Notes under the pieces: model-generated
What the model saw: only the letters and a program-made list of their open reading frames with translations
Database searches by the model: none
Told to the model about the DNA's origin: nothing
Part shown: piece by piece, positions 44,623 to 53,424 of the stretch
Position numbering within the stretch: the first letter of the stretch is position 1
Layout of the letters: each line of letters starts with the position of its first letter
Source: Neobacillus vireti
GTDB taxonomy: Bacteria > Bacillota > Bacilli > Bacillales > Cytobacillaceae
Assembly (NCBI RefSeq): GCF_001026695.1
Contig: NZ_LDNB01000002.1
Coordinates: 407,029-471,028, forward strand
DNA: 64,000 nucleotides
Direction: 5' to 3'
Made by a program: the position numbers and the translations under genes

Positions 44623-45609
44623 ATGAGCTTTTTCAAAAAGTTAAAGGAAAAAATTACGAAATCGACGGATTCCGTAACAGAAAAGTTTAAAGAAGGTTTG
44701 ACGAAAACAAGGGATAGCTTCTCTGGAAAGGTCAATGACCTTGTGGCCAGATATCGGAAAGTCGATGAAGACTTCTTTGAAGAATTAGAGGAAATCTTAA
44801 TTCAGGCTGATGTCGGCTTTGGCACGGTTATGCAGCTGATCGATGAGCTTAAGATAGAGGTCAAACGCCGCAAGATTCAAGACCCGAAGGAAGTTCAAAG
44901 TGTTATTTCCGAGAAGCTTGTTGATATTTATAATGCTGGGGAGGAACAATCCTCACAATTAAATATCCAGAAGGACGGGCTGACAGTAATATTATTTGTC
45001 GGGGTTAATGGTGTTGGAAAAACAACGACGATTGGCAAACTTAGTTATAAGTTTAAGAGTGAAGGGAAAAAAGTATTGCTGGCTGCGGGTGATACCTTCC
45101 GTGCCGGAGCGATTGAACAGCTTGAAGTATGGGGTGAAAGAGTTGGCGTCGAGGTGATTAAACAGGCTGAAGGCTCTGACCCGGCAGCAGTTATGTACGA
45201 TGCTATCTCTGCGGCCAAATCCCGCCAAGCAGATATTTTACTCTGTGACACAGCCGGCCGCTTGCAGAATAAAGTGAATTTAATGAAAGAACTTGAAAAG
45301 ATAAAGCGTGTAATTGAGAGAGAAATTCCTGGTGCACCACATGAAGTCATTCTTGTTCTAGATGCGACAACCGGGCAAAATGCGCTTATTCAAGCGAAAA
45401 CCTTTAAGGAAGTAACCAATGTTACGGGGATTGTCCTTTCGAAATTGGACGGAACAGCGAAAGGCGGCATCGTGCTAGCGATTCGCAACGAATTAAAAAT
45501 TCCCGTAAAATTCGTCGGTCTAGGTGAAAAAATGGATGATCTTCAAGAATTTGATGCAGAAAAATATGTTTACGGCTTATTTGCTGATCAGGTTGAAGAA
45601 ACAGAATAA
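44623..45609 (+). CDS. ftsY: Signal recognition particle receptor FtsY
   Basis: FtsY is the membrane receptor for the signal recognition particle and pairs with Ffh (encoded at 58475). The 328 residues have an N-domain, then the GTPase G1 GVNGVGKTTTIGKL near 125, DTFRAGAIEQL, DTAGR and TKLDGTAKGG. A basic amphipathic N-terminus is the membrane-targeting helix. A strong terminator follows, before an unrelated operon. Confidence 0.97.
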   Translation: MSFFKKLKEKITKSTDSVTEKFKEGLTKTRDSFSGKVNDLVARYRKVDEDFFEELEEILIQADVGFGTVMQLIDELKIEVKRRKIQDPKEVQSVISEKLVDIYNAGEEQSSQLNIQKDGLTVILFVGVNGVGKTTTIGKLSYKFKSEGKKVLLAAGDTFRAGAIEQLEVWGERVGVEVIKQAEGSDPAAVMYDAISAAKSRQADILLCDTAGRLQNKVNLMKELEKIKRVIEREIPGAPHEVILVLDATTGQNALIQAKTFKEVTNVTGIVLSKLDGTAKGGIVLAIRNELKIPVKFVGLGEKMDDLQEFDAEKYVYGLFADQVEETE

Positions 45610-45626
45610 ATTGAAAAGCATGGATG

Positions 45627-45657
45627 AAAACAGCAGCTAAAAACTGCTGTTTTTTTA
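45627..45657 (+). terminator. Terminator after ftsY
   Basis: AAAACAGCAG and CTGCTGTTTT form a stem with loop CTAAAAA and a run of seven T. It isolates the next operon from rnc-smc-ftsY. Confidence 0.9.
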
Positions 45658-45693
45658 TTATATTCCAATTTTAATTGCATTTTTTGGATAAAG

Positions 45694-45707
45694 GTGTAAA
45701 AATACAC
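45694..45707. promoter_or_regulatory. 14-bp palindrome before the ABC/MoxR operon
   Basis: GTGTAAAAATACAC is an inverted repeat (GTGTA, AAAA, TACAC), 116 bases before the first gene of the eight-gene operon. The surrounding gap 45658-45822 is AT-rich. No convincing sigma-A promoter was found. It may be an operator. Confidence 0.35.
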
Positions 45708-45822
45708 TAAAAGACATTTTTGTGGATGAGATGGAAATAATTAAAAACTTTTATAAAATTGTAGTGTGGTAGAGAGAATTTTTCGTCAATTTAATAGACA
45801 GGCTTTTAGAGGGGGAATTTTT

Positions 45823-48192
45823 TTGCTAAAGAAAAAGCTATTATTTATTTTATTGTTATGTCTTTTTTTTGTGAATCAAGGAGTTGAGCCAACAAAGGCT
45901 GAAAGTAATTTTATCAGAATAGCAGTAAAGGAAGGCTTTGATGGAAAGATAAAAAGCGGGCGCGGCTTTCCTATTCAAGTGACAGTTGAAAACAGCGGTG
46001 CTGATTTTAGCGGCGATATCCTTTTCAACTTTGCCACTTCCTATAATTCAAGCGGAGCAAAGGCAATTTCAATCGATGTACCAAAGGGGAGTAAAAAAAC
46101 CTATTCCCTTTCAATCCCAGCCTATTCAGAAGACTATTCCAATAATGGTCAGATAAAACAATCGATATTCTTATATAAAGGCAGCTGGAAGGATAATCAC
46201 GAACAAGACTTTATTGGCGATAAAATGTTAAAACCTAAATATATTGACCAAGACAAAAGGACAATTGGCTTCCTTAGCGAGGATTCCGATCGTCTGAAAG
46301 AATTGAAGGTTATGGCCTTAGCTAATCAAATCGAACCAATCGTGCTCACTGAGGACATGGTTCCTGAAGATGAAATCGGTTTAGATTCACTGGATTACAT
46401 ATTGATAGATGAGTTTGCTATTTCAAAGTTTAAGAAACCGCAACAGCAAGCAATCCTGAACTGGATTCAAAACGGCGGAAAATTAATTGCTGGGGCGGCT
46501 CCAAATGCAGCCAGTTCCTATGGAAGCCTATACCAAGTTCTGCCGATGAAACCTGATAAAGAGGTGGCTGCCGAAACGAAGTTCTTCCAGTTAACCCCGG
46601 CATTACTTGCATTTCAACACATCCCAGTCTTTGTTGGACAAGTGGAGGTGGGAGCTGAAATTACTGTAAGAAGCGGTGATTTACCGATGGTCGTTCATAA
46701 AGGCTACGGCGCAGGGGAAATTTGGCAAACGGCATTTTCGCTCGGTGATGAACCGCTTTCTTCCTGGAAGGAATATGGACAATGGTTTGCAGCGAGCCCG
46801 ATGCTTAGCAGTACGTCTAAGTCTCAATTACAAAATGGCGGTCAAAACCCATTTGACATGTTATTTAATGAATTCGCAGAGATAAATGAATATTTCTCTT
46901 CCACTCAGTTTTCTGTGGGACAGATTAGTTTGTTTCTGTTCATGTATCTCCTGCTGCTCGCTCCGTTTCTCTATTTCTTGTTAAAAAGGCTGGATAAACG
47001 CGAGCATGCCTGGTGGATTATTATCGGTGCAGCTGTCCTATCATCCGTTGGCATCTTTGCCATCGGGGCAAAGGACCGGATTGCAAAACCGCAAATGAAT
47101 CAAACGGGAATTTATAAAGCAGAAAATGACCAGTTAACAGGTCTTGAGGCTGTTACCCTCCTATCTAACACTAGCGGTGATTATCAGGTAGGCTTCTCGA
47201 AAGGGAGCTTCTATGGTGTACCCGGCCCATCGAATATGGCTGTAAGTGATGGGAAACGTTATGCTGTTCTCGAGAATGGCCGGAAATCCAGCAGTGTTAC
47301 ATTTCCGAATGTGGAATTTTGGGCAACTAGAACTTATTTTGGGCACGCCTCTAAGCAAAATGCCGGTCAATTTGATATCAAGCTATCTTATGAAAATAAA
47401 AAGTTAACTGGAACAATCGTCAACCAATTTCCATACGATTTTGAAGAACTATACATTTGGTCTGGAAGTCAAAAAATTAACCTTGGGTCGCTGAAGCGGG
47501 GAGAAAGTTTAACGGTAAACGAAACATTTCAGCAGGATTATCTGGCTGGACCATACAGTCAGGGGAATTCCTTCCAGGTTCCAAACTCACAGCAGGAAGT
47601 GGATAAATTTAAAAAGAAAAGAATGGAATATGTTGCGATTGAAAATTTGTACAACAATTCCCAATCGGAAAATCAACCAATTCTATATGGCTACACAAAG
47701 GACTCAGTTATTGAAGCAGATATTAAAGGAAAAAACGAGTCTATAAAAGGATTAAGCTTAATTTATCAAACATTAGCATTAGACACGAAGTTTTCAGGTT
47801 CATTTACAATCAAGGATGACATGCTAAGGACCCATCTTAATATAATCCATGGCGGATTCTTTAATGATAGCTCGGAAAATCGCCGTGAAATGGATCTTGA
47901 TGATGGTGAATATGATTATGTCTTAGAACTCCCGAACCAATTGTCAAAAATGAAACGTGAGTTCAAAGATTTAGAGATTACGTGGCAAGGTACAAATATC
48001 ACCTGCTCACTGCTAAATCATTCAAACGGCACATTCTTGCCGTTAACTAATTCTCCTGCGGTCATCAAGGAACATCTTGATGAGTTTATATCAAAAGATG
48101 GAGTTATCACCATAAAATTAATAAAAACAGGACAAGGTGACCCTCATGTTAGGATGCCTGCGCTTTCAATAAAGGGGGAAATCAGCCAATGA
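45823..48192 (+). CDS. Secreted/membrane ectoprotein with amidotransferase-like region, first gene of ABC-MoxR-VWA operon
   Basis: Function is unknown. The 789-residue protein starts with TTG 45823, 7 bases after AGAGGGGG (45808-45815). It begins with a signal peptide (MLKKK, then a hydrophobic run to about residue 27). A beta-rich ectodomain follows. Around residues 175-300 there is a stretch resembling class I amidotransferase-like folds (LDYILIDEF, LNWIQNGGKLIAGA, later GAGEIWQTAFSLG), without an obvious catalytic triad. Two membrane helices lie at about 366-387 and 397-416, with a second external beta-rich region (417-789). An in-frame GTG at 45766 would mask the signal peptide. Its stop overlaps the next gene by 4 bases. 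It may be the outside-facing component of the ABC system. Confidence 0.85.
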   Translation: MLKKKLLFILLLCLFFVNQGVEPTKAESNFIRIAVKEGFDGKIKSGRGFPIQVTVENSGADFSGDILFNFATSYNSSGAKAISIDVPKGSKKTYSLSIPAYSEDYSNNGQIKQSIFLYKGSWKDNHEQDFIGDKMLKPKYIDQDKRTIGFLSEDSDRLKELKVMALANQIEPIVLTEDMVPEDEIGLDSLDYILIDEFAISKFKKPQQQAILNWIQNGGKLIAGAAPNAASSYGSLYQVLPMKPDKEVAAETKFFQLTPALLAFQHIPVFVGQVEVGAEITVRSGDLPMVVHKGYGAGEIWQTAFSLGDEPLSSWKEYGQWFAASPMLSSTSKSQLQNGGQNPFDMLFNEFAEINEYFSSTQFSVGQISLFLFMYLLLLAPFLYFLLKRLDKREHAWWIIIGAAVLSSVGIFAIGAKDRIAKPQMNQTGIYKAENDQLTGLEAVTLLSNTSGDYQVGFSKGSFYGVPGPSNMAVSDGKRYAVLENGRKSSSVTFPNVEFWATRTYFGHASKQNAGQFDIKLSYENKKLTGTIVNQFPYDFEELYIWSGSQKINLGSLKRGESLTVNETFQQDYLAGPYSQGNSFQVPNSQQEVDKFKKKRMEYVAIENLYNNSQSENQPILYGYTKDSVIEADIKGKNESIKGLSLIYQTLALDTKFSGSFTIKDDMLRTHLNIIHGGFFNDSSENRREMDLDDGEYDYVLELPNQLSKMKREFKDLEITWQGTNITCSLLNHSNGTFLPLTNSPAVIKEHLDEFISKDGVITIKLIKTGQGDPHVRMPALSIKGEISQ

Positions 48193-49124
48193 TTGAAATC
48201 ATCGATTTAACCAAAAAATACGGAAAGTTTACCGCCCTTGATTCATTAAATCTAACAATTGAAAAGGGTACTGTTTTTGGCTTTGTTGGACAAAATGGTG
48301 CCGGCAAATCTACTACGTTTTCGATTTTAGCGACCTTGTTATCTCCTACTTCGGGAACGGCGTATATTAATGGCCATAATATTTCAAAGGAACCAAAAAC
48401 GGTCCGCAGCCAGATAGGCTATATGCCCGATTTCTTTGGCGTCTATGACCAGTTAAAGGCTGTCGAATATTTGGATTTCTATGGAGCGAGCTATGGGATC
48501 AGCCAGAGTGAGCGAAGCAAATTGATTCCCCAGCTTCTTGAATTAGTAAATTTAACGCAAAAACAAGATTCATATGTCGATGTGCTGTCAAGGGGGATGA
48601 AGCAGCGGCTCTGCCTTGCACGGTCATTGATACATGATCCGGAAGTACTGATTCTCGATGAGCCTGCTTCCGGTCTTGACCCGAGAGCACGGGTGGAAAT
48701 GAGAGAAATCTTAAAAGAACTAAAGAATATGGGGAAAACCATTTTGATCTCTTCGCATATTCTTCCTGAACTGGCAGAAATGTGTGATTCCATCGGGATT
48801 ATTGATCAGGGTCGATTAGTAGCGGAAGGGTCAGTTAATGAAATCCAGCAGCGTCTTAGGGGGGAAAAGCTAATCATTGCCAAGCTGTACCGAGAATTAG
48901 ACAGAGCGGTAAATTTTTTCGAGGACCAGCCGCTGGTGAGTCAATTGGCGAAACGGGATGATGGGGAATCGCTTCAGTTCATGTTTAAAGGAAGTGTGGA
49001 AGAACAGGTACAAATGTTAAAAAATGCTCTATTACATGATATCCCGATTGTCAGCTTTTCGGAAATCGAAACGAATCTGGAAGATGTCTTCATGGAAATA
49101 ACGAAAGGAGTGGAACTTTCATGA
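48189..49124 (+). CDS. ABC transporter ATP-binding protein (CcmA/GldA-like)
   Basis: This is the ATPase of an ABC-2 type exporter. In its 311 residues Walker A is GQNGAGKST (34-42), the Q-loop region IGYMPDFFGVYDQL, the signature LSRGM (133-137; usually LSGGQ or LSGGM), Walker B VLILDEP (to residue 159) and the switch His in SSHILPE. The C-terminal ~80 residues are an accessory domain ending LEDVFMEITKG, common in drug/polymer export ATPases. It overlaps the permease gene by 4 bases, so the two are partners. Substrate is unknown. Confidence 0.93.
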   Translation: MIEIIDLTKKYGKFTALDSLNLTIEKGTVFGFVGQNGAGKSTTFSILATLLSPTSGTAYINGHNISKEPKTVRSQIGYMPDFFGVYDQLKAVEYLDFYGASYGISQSERSKLIPQLLELVNLTQKQDSYVDVLSRGMKQRLCLARSLIHDPEVLILDEPASGLDPRARVEMREILKELKNMGKTILISSHILPELAEMCDSIGIIDQGRLVAEGSVNEIQQRLRGEKLIIAKLYRELDRAVNFFEDQPLVSQLAKRDDGESLQFMFKGSVEEQVQMLKNALLHDIPIVSFSEIETNLEDVFMEITKGVELS

Positions 49125-49969
49125 GAAATCTTCTACTTAATCCCGTATTAAATAAGGAATTTAAGCTAAGGTTCCGCTCATTTAAAGGTTTTCTCGGACT
49201 AGCTTTTTATTTACTGGCACTTTCCATCTTGATTATTGGCTTTATTTATTTAGATACCCGGAACTCACCGATGGGGCTGTTCCGACCAGATCAAAGCAGA
49301 AGTATGTTTATGATGCTGTCGTTTATTCAAATGGGGTTAATTCTGTTTATTACCCCGGGGTTAACGGCAGGTGTTATTAGCGGTGAACGGGAAAAGCAAA
49401 CATTAAATATTTTATTAACAACGAATCAGAGCTCAACGAGCATTATTTTAGGCAAACTGATTTCGTCTGTTTCATTTTTATTATTGATGATAGTGGCGAG
49501 TATGCCTATTTACAGCATTGTCTTTCTGTTTGGCGGAATTTCTCCCGGACAGGTAGTAACCATTCTAGGGTATTACATCTTTACCATCTTTGCATTCGGA
49601 AGTATTGGCATCTTCTTCTCGACACTTATCCGAAGAACCATCATTGCGATGATCAGTACCTACGGGGTAACCCTTTTTCTAACAGCGGGTACAGCTTTTC
49701 TATATGCCATATCAATGTCGGTCAATCAAATGGGGATGGCCACTAATAATCCCGTTCCCTATTTCTTTGCCATGCTCAACCCAATGATGAATCTCCTCGG
49801 TTTTCTTGAACCGGATGCATTTAGAGAATTATCCAGCCAATCTGGGGTGGGAATCGATTTCCCATTATGGGCAGCCTATTTGATTTCTTATACGATTATT
49901 TTTCTCGTTATGCTGATGATCAGTATCCGGAAGTTGCGTCCAAATATGAAAGTAAGGTCGAAAGAATAG
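49121..49969 (+). CDS. ABC-2 type transporter permease (GldF-like)
   Basis: The membrane partner of the ATPase has 282 residues and about six membrane helices (about 22-45, 62-85, 110-135, 140-165, 175-195, 245-270). The cytoplasmic motif ISGEREKQTLNILLTT after helix 2 is typical of ABC-2/GldF permeases. It is followed within 10 bases by the next gene. It could export a polymer or lipid, or act mechanically; the sequence does not say which. Confidence 0.9.
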   Translation: MRNLLLNPVLNKEFKLRFRSFKGFLGLAFYLLALSILIIGFIYLDTRNSPMGLFRPDQSRSMFMMLSFIQMGLILFITPGLTAGVISGEREKQTLNILLTTNQSSTSIILGKLISSVSFLLLMIVASMPIYSIVFLFGGISPGQVVTILGYYIFTIFAFGSIGIFFSTLIRRTIIAMISTYGVTLFLTAGTAFLYAISMSVNQMGMATNNPVPYFFAMLNPMMNLLGFLEPDAFRELSSQSGVGIDFPLWAAYLISYTIIFLVMLMISIRKLRPNMKVRSKE

Positions 49970-49979
49970 GATGAGGAAA

Positions 49980-51530
49980 ATGGAGGATAAAAGCCAGTTT
50001 TATCAGTTGCTGAAGCCTGTTCTCAGGCAGCTCCTAATCAAAAGGACGGCAGTGGAAATCCACTATTGGCTGCTAGCTGCCTCAGTCTTCTCAGTGCTGC
50101 TCCTATTGGCGGCGCGGGTTTTGGTCATTCCTTTCTACCATGAAGTGCTTTGGAGTGGCTGCTTCCTCCTTCTACCGGTATTTGTTTTTCGGATTTGGCG
50201 GAATCAGCCGGGGTGGAGGGAAGCGGCACAGCTATTTAACGCTTATATTCCTGAAGACCGCGTCATAACAGCCCTATCGTTTTTAGATGAAGAGGGGATG
50301 CTTCAGAAATTGCAACTTGCTGAAGCAATCACCTTGATGAAAAAGGAACAGCACCGTGTTTTGGCACGGAAAAAAGGCTATTTTTCACCAAAGTGGCTCT
50401 TGATAGCTGCGGTTTTCTTTTGTCTCACAGCACTCCTCAATTTTTTGCACAATCAAAATCTGCAATTAGCGGCAAAAAAAGAAACGGAAATGGCGATCAT
50501 GAAGAAGGTCGAAAAAAAGCTGGAAGAAAAGGCGAAAAAGGAACAAAACAAGGAAGTGAAAAAAGCGCTGGAAAAAGCTCAGGAATTAATGATAAAAACC
50601 TCCAACCCTAAAGAAGCATTATCAGCGTTAGCTAAACAAAAAAAAGAGCTGGAACTAAAAGCCTTAAAGGAACAGGAAAAACAAGAAAACTTCCAAGCAT
50701 GGCTGCAGGAATTGAAAAATAGTGATTTAAATAAATTGGCGGCTGCTCTGGAAACGAAGGATAGTAAAAACATCCAAAAAGAACTGGAACAGTTAAATAA
50801 AAAATATAGTTCATTAACCGAAAGTCAAAAGAGGGCACTCAGCAGGATGAGTGGTTCAGATAAAAAGCTTTCGGAAAAAGAAGTAGCAGAACTCACGAAG
50901 AAGATTTCCGAAGCACTAAACTCAGAAAATAAACTGACGGAACTTGCTGAAGCAAAAGCTGCACTTGGTGAGGCGGCTAATAGCCTGCAAAGCGAAATGC
51001 TAGCTAACGGAATTCAGTCCGAACAACTTGCCGTTAATCCATCCAGCCAGTCTGAGGGAGGAAAGTCGAACAGTCAAAACAGCAAAAATGGCAATCCTTC
51101 AAGCGCTTCAAATGGAAGCGGCCAAGGACAGCAGCCCTCAGGAAAAGAATCACAAGGCAATGGTTCACAAGGGAATGGAAATGGCTCTGGAAACGGAAAT
51201 GGGACAGGTGCTGGCAAGGGCTCGGGAACAGGAGCGGGAGGAGCCGGTGCCGGGCTGGGGCCGGGTTCCCGTCAACTGCTTACTATTCCAGAGAAATTAG
51301 CTGGTAAAAACAATCTTGAAACAGATTCCGGAAAGATTGGAAAGGGCAGGCCGACAGAACAATATGAAGGCAATGGACCGATCTTAAAAGGACAGCTTCG
51401 TTCCTACCAAGAAGTATATGGGAATTATGCAGATGTCTATCGAAAAAGTACCGACCGGGTAAAACTCCCTGCTGATTTAGAAGAAATCGTCAAAAACTAT
51501 TTTTTATTGCTTGATCCCAATAAGGAGTGA
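49980..51530 (+). CDS. Membrane protein with K/E coiled coil and Gly/Asn/Ser-rich linker (DUF4175-like architecture)
   Basis: Not firmly recognised. The 516 residues have three N-terminal membrane helices (about 28-50, 56-73 and 138-156), a highly charged Lys/Glu coiled coil (about 163-350), a low-complexity Gly/Ser/Asn/Gln linker (about 353-430) and a compact C-terminus with SYQEVYGNYADVYRKS and LPADLEEIVKNYF. This layout recalls DUF4175-type proteins beside MoxR/VWA genes in other phyla (from memory). ATG 49980 is preferred because AGGA (49968-49971) is 8 bases upstream; ATG 49971 is the alternative. Base composition in the linker is unusually G-rich. Confidence 0.8.
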   Translation: MEDKSQFYQLLKPVLRQLLIKRTAVEIHYWLLAASVFSVLLLLAARVLVIPFYHEVLWSGCFLLLPVFVFRIWRNQPGWREAAQLFNAYIPEDRVITALSFLDEEGMLQKLQLAEAITLMKKEQHRVLARKKGYFSPKWLLIAAVFFCLTALLNFLHNQNLQLAAKKETEMAIMKKVEKKLEEKAKKEQNKEVKKALEKAQELMIKTSNPKEALSALAKQKKELELKALKEQEKQENFQAWLQELKNSDLNKLAAALETKDSKNIQKELEQLNKKYSSLTESQKRALSRMSGSDKKLSEKEVAELTKKISEALNSENKLTELAEAKAALGEAANSLQSEMLANGIQSEQLAVNPSSQSEGGKSNSQNSKNGNPSSASNGSGQGQQPSGKESQGNGSQGNGNGSGNGNGTGAGKGSGTGAGGAGAGLGPGSRQLLTIPEKLAGKNNLETDSGKIGKGRPTEQYEGNGPILKGQLRSYQEVYGNYADVYRKSTDRVKLPADLEEIVKNYFLLLDPNKE

Positions 51531-51535
51531 CTCAA

Positions 51536-52543
51536 TTGACACAATTAAAAGAGAAAGAAACTCAATTTATCACGGCAGCGGAACAGCTTAAGACGGTAAA
51601 GCAAGAGCTAATGAATTTTATCGTTGGCCAAGAGGAAGTGATTGACCAGGTACTATGGAGCATTTTCTCTGGAGGACATGTGTTATTGGAGGGGCTGCCG
51701 GGGCTTGGAAAAACAATGCTTGTCCGGTCGATTGCGTCATGCCTGGATTTATCGTTTAATCGAATCCAATTCACACCTGATTTAATGCCATCTGATATTA
51801 CTGGAACGATGATTCTGCAGCCGGGAACCGACGGCCGGCAGGAGTTTGCCTTTCATGAAGGGCCATTGTTTGGCCATATTATTTTAGCTGATGAAATAAA
51901 CCGGGCCACTCCCAAGACACAAAGCTCTCTATTAGAGGCAATGGCCGAGCAAACGGTAACTGTTATGGGCAGCACAAAACAGCTTTCCAAGCCCTTCTTT
52001 GTGCTGGCAACGCAGAACCCGATAGATATGGAAGGCACATACCCGCTCCCTGAGGCACAAATGGACCGGTTTATTTGTAAAATTCATGTCGGCTATCCGA
52101 CCAAAGCAGAACTAAAAGAGATTGCCTTAAGAACGACAGGCCTAAAAGTTCCTCAATTAAATAAAATATTAGGATCATCAGAAGTCTTAGCCTTACAGCA
52201 GCTCTCGAAGGAAATTTTAGTCTCAGATGATTTATTAAATGCGGCCGTATCGATAATTGATGCTACCCATCCGGCTTCAGCGGAAGCACCGGAAAGAATC
52301 AAACAATATGTTCAATTTGGGAGCGGCCCCCGCGGATTACAAAGTCTTATCCACATGGCAAAAACGAGAGCACTATTTGCCGGCAGATACCATATTTCAA
52401 TCGGCGATTTAAAGAGGACGGCCATCCCGGTCTTAAGGCACCGGCTTTTATTGAATTTTGAAGGAGAGGCAAACGGTGTGACCCCGGATGACCTGATTGC
52501 TGATGTATTGGAGCAGGCTGGAAAGGATGTTAGTCAGCGATGA
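51536..52543 (+). CDS. MoxR family AAA+ ATPase
   Basis: MoxR AAA+ ATPases act as chaperone-like machines that mature or activate protein complexes, usually with VWA partners. The 335 residues have Walker A GLPGLGKT (residues 54-61), Walker B ILADEINRATPKTQSSLLEAM (Asp 119, Glu 120) split by the pre-sensor motif, sensor 1 FVLATQNPIDMEGTYPLPEAQ, and a C-terminal lid domain with GPRGLQ. TTG 51536 is preferred over GTG 51527 since AAGGAG (51522-51527) is 8 bases from the TTG. It lies directly before its DUF58 partner. Confidence 0.94.
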   Translation: MTQLKEKETQFITAAEQLKTVKQELMNFIVGQEEVIDQVLWSIFSGGHVLLEGLPGLGKTMLVRSIASCLDLSFNRIQFTPDLMPSDITGTMILQPGTDGRQEFAFHEGPLFGHIILADEINRATPKTQSSLLEAMAEQTVTVMGSTKQLSKPFFVLATQNPIDMEGTYPLPEAQMDRFICKIHVGYPTKAELKEIALRTTGLKVPQLNKILGSSEVLALQQLSKEILVSDDLLNAAVSIIDATHPASAEAPERIKQYVQFGSGPRGLQSLIHMAKTRALFAGRYHISIGDLKRTAIPVLRHRLLLNFEGEANGVTPDDLIADVLEQAGKDVSQR

Positions 52544-53409
52544 CAGCCCAAATGCATTCCATGCTTTCACGACTGCAAAAACGGAGATTAATGGCGAAAA
52601 CCCGGAGGCGCGGCGCTCATAAAGGGGGGAGGACGGCGAATAAATTTGGTGCTTCCCTGGAATTTTCAGATTTTCGTCTTTATCAGCCCGGCGATGATGT
52701 CCGCCAGATAGACTGGAATATTTACGGCCGGACGCAGAGGCATTATATTAAACGGTTTTTAGATGAACAAGAATTAGCAGTTACCGTTTTTTTGGACGCT
52801 TCGAGTTCGATGCAGGCAATTGTTTCAAAATGGAAAAGAGCAAAGGAGCTCGCTGCCGCCTTTAGTTATATTACTCTTAGCGGTGAAGATCGCTTGTCGT
52901 TCATTCCTGTTTCGTCGGTGTCATACGCAAAGGTAAGTAGGAAAGGGTCTGTATATGGTAAAACTGTATTTTTTGAAATCCTCCAGTTACCAGAACAGCA
53001 AGCAGCAGGAACATTTACGGACAACCTTCAAAAAAACAGCTTGAAGAATAATCAGCTGGTGATTCTTATCACGGACGGTCTTGAGCCGCTTGCTTCATTT
53101 GAAGCGCTTTTTCGATTAATTGCTGCCGCTAAACAGGAGGTTAAACTAATCCAACTATTGAGCAGGGAGGAACTCGACCCAATTTATTCGGGCGATGTAA
53201 AATTAATTGATAGTGAGTCAAATGAAAGTGTGAATGTTACGATGAGTGATTCGATTCTCGTAAACTATCGAAAGCAAGTAACAGAGCATAATCGCAGTCT
53301 TGAAGCATTATGCCGCCGATTTGGGTTCAGTTATTTATTAACGGCAGATGATGCTGACCTTAATGATTTTTTGTTTCATGAGTGTTGCGCAAAAAGAATC
53401 CTTTATTAA
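52540..53409 (+). CDS. DUF58 domain protein with VWA-type metal site
   Basis: This is the usual partner of MoxR ATPases. The 289-residue soluble protein has the DUF58 signature FSDFRLYQPGDDVRQIDWN (43-60) and IYGRTQRHYIKRF, then a VWA-type DASSS metal-site motif (86-90) and later LVILITDGLE. The long N-terminal membrane helices seen in some DUF58 proteins are missing. Its start overlaps moxR by 4 bases. I infer that it is the substrate or adaptor remodelled by the MoxR ATPase. Confidence 0.92.
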   Translation: MTAQMHSMLSRLQKRRLMAKTRRRGAHKGGRTANKFGASLEFSDFRLYQPGDDVRQIDWNIYGRTQRHYIKRFLDEQELAVTVFLDASSSMQAIVSKWKRAKELAAAFSYITLSGEDRLSFIPVSSVSYAKVSRKGSVYGKTVFFEILQLPEQQAAGTFTDNLQKNSLKNNQLVILITDGLEPLASFEALFRLIAAAKQEVKLIQLLSREELDPIYSGDVKLIDSESNESVNVTMSDSILVNYRKQVTEHNRSLEALCRRFGFSYLLTADDADLNDFLFHECCAKRILY

Positions 53410-53424
53410 CCAGAGGTGATGAAG

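Noticed and set aside
45766-45822. Upstream GTG start for the first gene of the eight-gene operon
   Set aside because: It would place 19 residues before the signal peptide, and lacks a ribosome binding site; TTG 45823 has both.
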